From: Aedoeadaptatus coxii
Lineage (GTDB): Bacteria; Bacillota; Clostridia; Tissierellales; Peptoniphilaceae
Strand: one strand, 5' to 3'
Assembly (NCBI RefSeq): GCF_903819215.1
Contig: NZ_CAIJCT010000004.1
DNA: 63,146 bases
The notes beneath the pieces were generated by a model, which searched no databases, was not told where the DNA came from, and worked only from the letters and a program-made list of their open reading frames with translations. A program made the translations under genes and the position numbers. Positions 44,594 through 50,944 of this stretch are shown in pieces (position 1 is the first letter of the stretch; each line of letters opens with the position of its first letter).

Positions 44594-44636
44594 TTGCCAT
44601 TGAAACTTCTCAGTGTTATAGTTTAACTATTGAGAA
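44594..44636 (+). promoter_or_regulatory. Promoter and candidate metalloregulator operator of the feo operon
   Basis: TTGCCA (44594-44599), 17-bp spacer, TATAGT (44617-44622). A perfect 13-bp palindrome, ATAGTT-T-AACTAT (44618-44630), covers the -10 box, and outer arms TTCTCA (44607-44612) and TGAGAA (44631-44636) extend the symmetry loosely. It matches the Fur consensus poorly (about 9 of 19), so a DtxR/MntR-type regulator is more likely. That is inference. The rest of 44359-44593 shows only a small TCTCG...CGAGA hairpin (44564-44580). Confidence 0.55.
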
Positions 44637-44666
44637 ACGCTATTAATTTTTTTGGTATTTTTTTTC

Positions 44667-44689
44667 GATACCTGCTGATAACAGGTATC
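44667..44689 (+). other. Hairpin just before the feoA ribosome binding site
   Basis: GATACCTG (44667-44674) and CAGGTATC (44682-44689) form a perfect 8-bp stem with a 7-base loop, ending 7 bases before the TAGGGGTG ribosome binding site. There is no T run after it. It could protect the 5' end of the message or modulate initiation. Confidence 0.5.
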
Positions 44690-44708
44690 ACAAGTTAGGG
44701 GTGTACAT

Positions 44709-44933
44709 ATGAATTTGCTTTTAGCGCCGAAAGATGTTGATCTCAAGGTTCAACGTATTCGTGACCAAAAGCTCGACAAAAATCAAATTGCCCATTTGCA
44801 AAATCTGGGCTTTGTAGAAGGCGCCAATTTACGTGTTGTTTCCGATGTACAAGGCTCCGTCATCGTCATCGTCAAAGGTGTACGGGTGGGTCTTGGAAAA
44901 GATTTGGCAGAGTGTATTCGTGTTAGCATGTGA
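44709..44933 (+). CDS. FeoA-domain protein, first copy
   Basis: A 74-residue SH3-like FeoA protein. HLQNLGFVEGANLRVVSDVQGSVIVIVKGVRVGLGKDLAECIRV fits the FeoA core (L..LGF..G..v.v......v.v...g....l....a..i.v). FeoA is a small cytoplasmic partner of the ferrous iron transporter FeoB. A second, more typical FeoA follows 8 bp downstream; tandem FeoA genes are common in Clostridia. Confidence 0.85.
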   Translation: MNLLLAPKDVDLKVQRIRDQKLDKNQIAHLQNLGFVEGANLRVVSDVQGSVIVIVKGVRVGLGKDLAECIRVSM

Positions 44934-44941
44934 GGTGAAGT

Positions 44942-45190
44942 ATGAATTTAAGTCAAGCGCAGGTCGGCAAATCCTATCAGGTCGATAAAATTACGGGGAA
45001 GGGGCCCCTGAAGCGACGCATTATGGACATGGGTATTACGAAAAATACCAAAGTGTTCGTGCGAAAATTCGCACCCCTTGGCGATCCCGTTCAATTGACG
45101 GTTCGCGGATATGAATTAAGCCTTCGCAAGGCCGATGCGGAATTTGTTGAGGTTACGGAAGTCGAAACGATTGAGGAGGAGGTTAAGTAA
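44942..45190 (+). CDS. feoA: FeoA-domain protein, second copy
   Basis: An 82-residue FeoA: GKSYQVDKITGKGPLKRRIMDMGITKNTKVFVRKFAPLGDPVQLTVRGYELSLRKADAEFVEV is a full-length match to the family, with an acidic C-terminal tail. The stop codon overlaps the feoB start (TAATG), so it is coupled to feoB translation. Confidence 0.9.
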   Translation: MNLSQAQVGKSYQVDKITGKGPLKRRIMDMGITKNTKVFVRKFAPLGDPVQLTVRGYELSLRKADAEFVEVTEVETIEEEVK

Positions 45191-47307
45191 TGAGAATTGC
45201 ACTGGCGGGCAACCCGAACAGCGGCAAGACCACTTTATTTAATGCCTTGACCGGCTCCCACCAATAGGTTGGTAACTGGCCCGGTGTTACAGTAGAAAAG
45301 AAAGAAGGGGAATACAAAAAGGACACGTCGATTAAAATTACCGACTTGCCCGGTATTTATTCTCTTTCCCCTTACACACTTGAAGAAGTGGTAAGCCGTA
45401 AATATTTATTGAACGAACATCCCGATGTTATCGTCAACATTATCGACGGTGTCAATCTGGAGCGTAACCTTTATTTAACTACCCAACTCTTAGACTTGGG
45501 CATCCCCGTCGTCGTCGCCGTCAACCGTATGGACGTCGTACGCAACAAAGGGGATATCATCGATGTAAAAGGTCTTTCCGAAGCCTTGGGTGCCGAAGTA
45601 GTGGAAATTTCCGCTCTTAAGAGAGAAAATCTCGACGGCTTAATGGAAGCGGCTAAAGCGGCGAAAGATCGCTACAAAAAAGGCCATCTCGTTTACGATC
45701 CCAAAGTGGAAGCGGCAGCGGAAGATATTTGCAACATCGCCTCGGCAGTAGGCGCTATCGACGCGAAACGCTTCTACGCCTTAAAGCTCATCGAAGGGGA
45801 TTCCAAACTCGAGTTAAACTTGAGCGCAGATGAAGAAAAGAAAATTGCCGAACGCATTGGCGAATTGGAAAAATTCTACGATGACGACGGCGAAGGCATT
45901 ATTACCGAAGCGCGCTACAGTGCCATTACCGACATCATTTCGGGCAACTATAAACCGGGCAAGAGAGGCCAAACCACCAGCGATAAGGTCGACGCCATCG
46001 TCACCAACCGCATCTTGGCACTTCCCATTTTCGTCATTATCATGACGGCCGTTTACTACATCAGTGCAAAGGTCGTCGGCGGCCCCGTTACCGACTGGGT
46101 CAACGATACACTTCTCGGCGAATATGTAGCCGGCGCCATCGACCACGTCGTCGATTCTTTAAATACGGCACCCTGGCTCCACTCCCTCGTCATGGACGGC
46201 ATTATCGCCGGTGTCAGCGCCGTCTTAGGCTTCCTGCCCTTGATCGCGACGCTGTACTTCTTCCTCGCTATTATGGAAGATATCGGCTACATGTCCCGTA
46301 TCGCCTTTATTTTGGATAGAATCTTCAGAAAATTCGGTCTTTCCGGTAAAAGCTTTATTCCGATTCTTATCGGTACCGGCTGCTCCGTACCGGGGATCAT
46401 GGCAACACGTACCATCGAAAACGAAAAGGACCGTCGCATGACCGTCGTCGTCGCAAGCTTCATGCCCTGCGGTGCGAAAGTAAACCTTATCGGTTTGTTC
46501 GTCGCATCCTTCGGATTCTGGTACTTCCTGCCCATCGCATACTTCTCCGGTATTATCGCCGTCATTATTTCGGGCTTAATCCTGAAAAAAGCATCGATCT
46601 TCCAAGGGGATCCGGCACCCTTCGTTATGGAACTTCCGGAATACCACATGCCCTCTGCAGAAAATGTAATGAAGAGCGTGTGGGAACGCTGCAAGGCCTT
46701 CGTTAAAAAAGCGGGTACGATTATTCTCGTAGCATCTGTCGTCATCTGGGTCTTACAAAACATCTCCATTCACGGCGAATTTGTAGAATTTGCAGAATCC
46801 ACCGACAGCATTCTTTCCGCATTAGGTAAACTTGTAGCACCGGTATTCACTCCCTTGGGATTCGGAAACTGGCAAGCTACCGTCGCCAGCGTGACGGGTC
46901 TTGTCGCAAAAGAAGCCGTCGTTTCCACTTACGGCATTATCGGCGGCATCGCCGACGGCAACGACGCAGGCTTACACGCCTTTGTTATCAGCCAATTCAC
47001 TTTCTTAAGTGCATTGTCCTTCATGCTGTTTAACCAATTAAACGTACCTTGCTTCGCTGCAACCGGTACTATTCGCGAAGAAATGAACTCCAAATTCTGG
47101 TTATTCTTCGCCCTTGCATACCAAACAGGTTTTGCATATGCCGTAGCACTCGTCGTATTCCAAATCGGCAGTTTACTCCAAGGTAAACCCTTCACTGTTT
47201 GGACGGGTATTGCCTTTGCATTGTTAATCGCCTGCATTTGGGGCATTATTAGAAAACCCTCCGGTCACAAAAAATCGACCATAGGGCATGAACAATTACA
47301 AGGTTAG
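45190..47307 (+). pseudogene. feoB: Ferrous iron transporter FeoB, interrupted by an in-frame TAG at codon 26
   Basis: FeoB imports Fe2+ through a membrane domain coupled to a cytosolic GTPase. From ATG 45190 the reading frame gives the G1 loop ALAGNPNSGKTTLFNALTGSHQ, then TAG at 45265-45267, then VGNWPGVTVEKKEG (G2) with no frame change. G3 (DLPG), G4 (NRMD) and about ten membrane helices with the Gly-rich SCVPGIMATRTI-type gates follow to residue 705. Relatives usually have Tyr, His or Arg at this codon, so a one-base change explains the stop. Restart at TTG 45346 would lack G1 and G2. Options are a sequencing error, a recent null mutation, or readthrough. All other parts look intact. Confidence 0.85.
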
Positions 47308-47315
47308 GAGGAATT

Positions 47316-47459
47316 ATGGGAAACTTCATTGTACTCGCCATCGTCATTTTGCTTGTAGCATTCGGTGTGCGCTCCATTTACAAAAAACGCAAAGAAGGCG
47401 GTTGCGGATGTGGATGCAGTTCTTGCGGAAGCGACCACTGTTCCCATACACACGAATAA
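47316..47459 (+). CDS. FeoB-associated Cys-rich membrane protein
   Basis: A 47-residue protein: one N-terminal membrane helix (NFIVLAIVILLVAFGVRSIY), a KKRK stop-transfer, then a Cys/Gly/His tail (GGCGCGCSSCGSDHCSH). This matches the small FeoB-associated family found after feoB in Firmicutes, thought to help iron delivery; its role is unproven. It lies 8 bp after feoB with AGGAGGAATT, so it shares the feo message. Confidence 0.88.
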   Translation: MGNFIVLAIVILLVAFGVRSIYKKRKEGGCGCGCSSCGSDHCSHTHE

Positions 47460-47462
47460 AAA

Positions 47463-47488
47463 GAGATGCCTGCGGGCATCTTTTTTTG
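47463..47488 (+). terminator. Intrinsic terminator of the feo operon
   Basis: AGATGCC-TGC-GGGCATCT followed by TTTTTTT. Confidence 0.85.
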
Positions 47489-47572
47489 TGGGAACATACT
47501 GCAAAATTCAAAGTAATTCACTCTGGATTGTGAAAAAAGTAAATATAACGCTGTATTATTTAGGTTTTCCAC

Positions 47573-47600
47573 TTGAATTATAATCCATCAATGCTATAAT
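47573..47600 (+). promoter_or_regulatory. Promoter of the ferredoxin gene
   Basis: TTGAAT (47573-47578), 16-bp spacer, TATAAT (47595-47600), about 70 bp before the start. No Fur box is seen here. Confidence 0.7.
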
Positions 47601-47672
47601 AAATTCAGGAAGAAATAAATCAGGCAGAACGGTTTACCGTTACATACCTGAAAATTATTTGGAGGTATCATT

Positions 47673-47840
47673 ATGGCACATAAAATTACTGACGCTTGCA
47701 TCGCTTGTGGCGCTTGCAAACCCGAATGTCCTGTAGATTGCATTTCTGAAGGCGACATCTACAGCATCGACGCTGACGCTTGCATCGATTGCGGTTCCTG
47801 CTCTGCAGTATGCCCCACCGGCGCAGCTCAAGCTGAATAA
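47673..47840 (+). CDS. 2[4Fe-4S] clostridial-type ferredoxin
   Basis: A 55-residue electron carrier with two CxxCxxCxxxCP motifs: CIACGACKPECPVDC in the first half and CIDCGSCSAVCPTG in the second. It would serve low-potential reactions such as pyruvate:ferredoxin oxidoreductase and hydrogenase. GGAGGTATCATT precedes the ATG. It is monocistronic with its own terminator. Confidence 0.96.
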   Translation: MAHKITDACIACGACKPECPVDCISEGDIYSIDADACIDCGSCSAVCPTGAAQAE

Positions 47841-47855
47841 GATTATGAATAAAAA

Positions 47856-47887
47856 AAGACGTTCTCCGCAAGGACGTCTTTTTTTTA
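47856..47887 (+). terminator. Intrinsic terminator after the ferredoxin gene
   Basis: AAGACGT and ACGTCTT pair across an 11-base loop, followed by eight T residues. Confidence 0.85.
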
Positions 47888-47917
47888 TTGCATCCGTAGC
47901 CAGAACGGGGAAGCTAT

Positions 47918-48118
47918 GGTATACTAATGGCAATTGTATAAGGTGATGAAGAGGAAAAGTAAAAAGGGGAACGCTCAAGAGAGTCTGCGGTCGCTGGGAG
48001 CAGATGCGGGAAACTTTTGAATCCGCCTCGGAGCCTGTCAAATGAAGTGAATCGCACAGCGATTAAGTTGGGTGGCAACGCGGGTTCGACTCGTCCCATA
48101 GAGGATGATCGGAGCCCT
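47918..48118 (+). promoter_or_regulatory. T-box riboswitch controlling serS
   Basis: An extended -10 (TGG-TATACT, to 47925) begins a leader with T-box landmarks in order: GATGAAGAGGAAAAGTA at the base of stem I, AGAGAG and GCTGGGAGCAGA in its distal part, and the T-box AAGTTGGGTGGCAACGCGGG at 48064-48083, ending in a terminator T run near 48112. The likely specifier is TCC (48022-48024) in GAATCCGCC, a serine codon. Uncharged tRNA-Ser would favour the antiterminator and raise serS expression. Confidence 0.92.
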
Positions 48119-48137
48119 TTTTTTATTGGAGGTAAAC

Positions 48138-49430
48138 ATGCTCGATATTCGTTTAATTCGGGAAAACCCGGAACTTGTAAAAGAAAACATTAAAAAGAAA
48201 TTCCAAGACGAAAAAATCGCCCTCGTGGACGAAGTCTTAAAACTGGACGTGGAAAATCGCCAAGCCAAAACGGAAGGCGACGAACTTCGCGCCAAACGGA
48301 ATCAACTGTCGAAATCCATCGGCGGCTTAATGAAAGACGGCAAAAAAGACGAAGCCGAAGAAGTAAAAGCGGAAGTAAAAGCCATTAACGACCGCATCGA
48401 AGAGCTGGAAATCGAAGAAGGCAAAAAGAGCGAACGCATTCGCGAGATCATGCTCGTCATTCCTCAAATTATGGACGACAGCGTGCCCATCGGAAAAGAC
48501 GATTCCGAAAACGTGGAAGTGGAACGCTACGGCGACCCCGTCGTTCCGCCTTACGAAGTGCCCTACCATATCGACATTATGGAAGCCTTAAGCGGCGTAG
48601 ATCTTGACAGCTCCAGAAAAACATCGGGCAGCGGCTTCTACTATTTAATGGGCGACATTGCCCGTCTGCACTCTGCCATCCTTTCCTACGCTCGGGATTT
48701 CATGATCGACAAAGGCTACGTCTACCACATTCCGCCCTTCATGATCAGAAGCGACGTAGTCAGCGGCGTCATGAGCTTCAGCGAAATGGAAAACATGATG
48801 TATAAAATCGAAGGGGAAGATCTCTACCTCATCGGCACCAGCGAACACTCCATGATCGGGAAATACATCGATTCCATTACGGAAGAAGACACCCTTCCCC
48901 ACAGATTAACCAGCTATTCCCCCTGCTTTAGAAAAGAAGTAGGCGCACACGGCATCGAAGAGAGAGGCGTGTACCGCATTCACCAATTCGAAAAGCAAGA
49001 AATGGTTATTATCTGTAAGCCCGAAGACAGCATGGCATTTTACGACGAACTCTGGCAAAACACCGTGGAATTCTTCCGCTCCCTGGATATACCCGTGCGC
49101 ACATTGGAATGCTGCTCCGGCGACCTCGCCGATTTGAAAGTGAAGAGCGTCGACGTGGAAGCCTGGTCGCCGCGCCAAGAAAAATACTTTGAAGTGGGCA
49201 GCTGCTCCAACTTAGGCGACGCACAAGCCCGCCGCTTAAACATTCGCGTACGCGGAGAAGACGGCAAACTTTACCTCGCCCATACCCTCAATAACACCGT
49301 CGTAGCGCCGCCGAGAATGCTCATCGCCTTCTTGGAAAACCACTACCAAGAAGACGGCTCCATTCTCATTCCCGAAGCCCTTCGCCCCTACATGGGCTTT
49401 AAAGAAAAAATCGAAGCGCCGAAAAAATAA
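48138..49430 (+). CDS. serS: Serine--tRNA ligase
   Basis: This class II synthetase charges tRNA-Ser. The N-terminal arm is a long antiparallel coiled coil (about residues 27-105) that grips the tRNA variable arm. The catalytic core has motif 2 CFRKEVGAHGIEERGVYRIHQFEKQEMV and motif 3 NNTVVAPPRMLIAFLENHYQEDGSILIPEALRPYMG. I use ATG 48138 (MLDIRLIRENPELV) after TTGGAGGTAAAC; the longer upstream frame lies in the T-box. 430 residues. Confidence 0.96.
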   Translation: MLDIRLIRENPELVKENIKKKFQDEKIALVDEVLKLDVENRQAKTEGDELRAKRNQLSKSIGGLMKDGKKDEAEEVKAEVKAINDRIEELEIEEGKKSERIREIMLVIPQIMDDSVPIGKDDSENVEVERYGDPVVPPYEVPYHIDIMEALSGVDLDSSRKTSGSGFYYLMGDIARLHSAILSYARDFMIDKGYVYHIPPFMIRSDVVSGVMSFSEMENMMYKIEGEDLYLIGTSEHSMIGKYIDSITEEDTLPHRLTSYSPCFRKEVGAHGIEERGVYRIHQFEKQEMVIICKPEDSMAFYDELWQNTVEFFRSLDIPVRTLECCSGDLADLKVKSVDVEAWSPRQEKYFEVGSCSNLGDAQARRLNIRVRGEDGKLYLAHTLNNTVVAPPRMLIAFLENHYQEDGSILIPEALRPYMGFKEKIEAPKK

Positions 49431-49436
49431 GAAAGA

Positions 49437-49469
49437 CCGCCATGGCTTAAATCGCCATGGCGGTTTTTT
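49437..49469 (+). terminator. Intrinsic terminator after serS
   Basis: CCGCCATGGC (49437-49446) and GCCATGGCGG (49454-49463) form a perfect 10-bp stem followed by six T residues. Confidence 0.92.
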
Positions 49470-49515
49470 GTCTTTAGAGCCTTTATTTTGCGGGAACGAG
49501 TGGATGGAAATAACC

Positions 49516-50649
49516 TTACTCTCCTATGAACAAGAGAACCGAATGCGTTTTAGGATGTAATTGGAAAAGGTTCATATGGAAAAGGGTGGATTCATCTTTA
49601 GGTCTATTATAAGATGTGCTTTCCATAAGATTATTATATTCAGTGGGCGTTTTATTCATGGGCATGATCCGGTAATGGTAGTTAATGTACTCAAGCCTGT
49701 TAACAGTAGACGGCTTCATATGATAAATGGGTTCTTGATTAGCGTCTAGGAATTCGGTGTCGAATCGGTAGACAATGTTATACTTCGTATTGACTCGATC
49801 TTCATTAAAATAGACGTCCCTATCTTCTTCTCTAAAATGACCGCTCCAATGAAGTCCTATTACCAACTCTCGTAGAGGGATGTAATAATCGCCGTCAACG
49901 GTAAGGCTGCTGTTAACATATTGCATACTCGTGTCTTGATCCAGATAGATGCCGTCACATTGGATGCCGCGGCCATGAAAGATAACTTCACGTCCCGTCG
50001 CGGGTTCTGTTACAAGAACGCCGATTTCGGGAGGATTATTTCCGGCCCATACGTAATTGTTACGATCGATGCTGTAGATCCAGCCCATTGCCTTCGTAAA
50101 ATCTTTTACTGATATCATGCGGCGATCGCCTATTTGGAAAGAGTGGACTTTAAACTCTTTTCCCTCGTAGTGAATCGACAGAAGTTTATGGTCACGAGGA
50201 GGATAGTAGGGTTTGCCGATAACTACCGTAGAATTGGCATCGTCCCAGCTGACAACTTCGCCGGAAGCTTCGGATATAAATCGAATGGGAACAAGGGTAC
50301 GACCATTAACAATTTTTGCGGGCACATCCAATGTAATGTGCCTGGTCATACCATTTTCTTTTACAGTGGCTTGGCGTCGATTGATTTGCAATTCAATAGT
50401 TGCATAGGTTCCTTTTTGAGTAAATCGTTTAAGAATGACTTTTTGTGTTCTGGGAATCCACGTAACCTTTGAGTCTAAGCTTTCTCCAACAAGACGCAAT
50501 GGAACGAGGACGCGGTCGTTTTCGATTGTCGGAGCCACGTCGCCGTAAATATAATCGCCTAATGTAAAGATCTTTATATTCCGCTGAGCAAAACTTTTCG
50601 AAGGTATTAAAAGCACAAAAACAAGAAGCAAAAAAGACCATCTTTTCAT
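49516..50649 (-). CDS. Secreted stalk-domain protein (copper amine oxidase N-terminal-like)
   Basis: A 377-residue exported protein with a signal peptide (KRWSFLLLVFVLLIPSKSFAQ). Two tandem stalk domains of the copper amine oxidase N-terminal type follow: APTIENDRVLVPLRLVGESLDSKVTWIPRTQKV (about residues 40-75) and VPAKIVNGRTLVPIRFISEASGEVVSWDDANSTVVI (about 110-145). A third partial copy is near residue 240 (YYIPLRELVIGLHWSGHF). These domains are common in Firmicute wall proteins and do not imply oxidase activity; no catalytic domain is recognised. A TATAAT on the minus strand (50689-50694) is a possible -10. Confidence 0.8.
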   Translation of the reverse strand: MKRWSFLLLVFVLLIPSKSFAQRNIKIFTLGDYIYGDVAPTIENDRVLVPLRLVGESLDSKVTWIPRTQKVILKRFTQKGTYATIELQINRRQATVKENGMTRHITLDVPAKIVNGRTLVPIRFISEASGEVVSWDDANSTVVIGKPYYPPRDHKLLSIHYEGKEFKVHSFQIGDRRMISVKDFTKAMGWIYSIDRNNYVWAGNNPPEIGVLVTEPATGREVIFHGRGIQCDGIYLDQDTSMQYVNSSLTVDGDYYIPLRELVIGLHWSGHFREEDRDVYFNEDRVNTKYNIVYRFDTEFLDANQEPIYHMKPSTVNRLEYINYHYRIMPMNKTPTEYNNLMESTSYNRPKDESTLFHMNLFQLHPKTHSVLLFIGE

Positions 50650-50784
50650 TTAATCAAATCCTTTCTAAGTTTATTTCGTCTTGTATGTATTATATTATTT
50701 TTGGCGAGAAATATCATGGCATAAATAATCACCTATAGAAAGACGCAGGCACCTTCGAATCCTTGTCAAAATCTCCTATATCCG

Positions 50785-50814
50785 TTGACTGTACCGGTTT
50801 TTATCTGATATACT
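50785..50814 (+). promoter_or_regulatory. Promoter of the riboswitch/P-type ATPase unit
   Basis: TTGACT (50785-50790), 18-bp spacer, TATACT (50809-50814), 10 bases before the riboswitch aptamer begins. Confidence 0.75.
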
Positions 50815-50823
50815 ACTTGTCGA

Positions 50824-50933
50824 AACAAAGGGGAGTAACAATTATTCTTGGTCGTCAATCCGGCGTGAAGCCCGGCCAAGGATCCTAAACAGGCTGTGAG
50901 ACTTTTGTCCTAAGGACAAGAGTCTCTTTTTTT
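50824..50933 (+). promoter_or_regulatory. yybP-ykoY manganese riboswitch with terminator
   Basis: The aptamer shows the conserved AAAGGGGAGTA near 50827, GGTCGTCAATCCGGCG near 50850 and the closing ACAGGCTGTGAGACTTTTGTCC. It is followed by an intrinsic terminator, GAGACTTTTGTCC (50898-50910) with GGACAAGAGTCTC (50914-50926) and seven T residues. Known members bind Mn2+ and allow expression when Mn2+ is high; the shared GAGACTTT strand fits an aptamer-versus-terminator switch. Confidence 0.92.
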
Positions 50934-50944
50934 AAGGAGGAATT

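Noticed and set aside
45265..45267. Pyrrolysine or general TAG recoding as the explanation of the feoB stop
   Set aside because: No pyrrolysine genes are in the window and several other genes, such as folA and rplO, end in TAG normally.
47573..47672. Fur box in front of the ferredoxin gene
   Set aside because: No 7-1-7 or 19-bp match was found on either strand in this leader.
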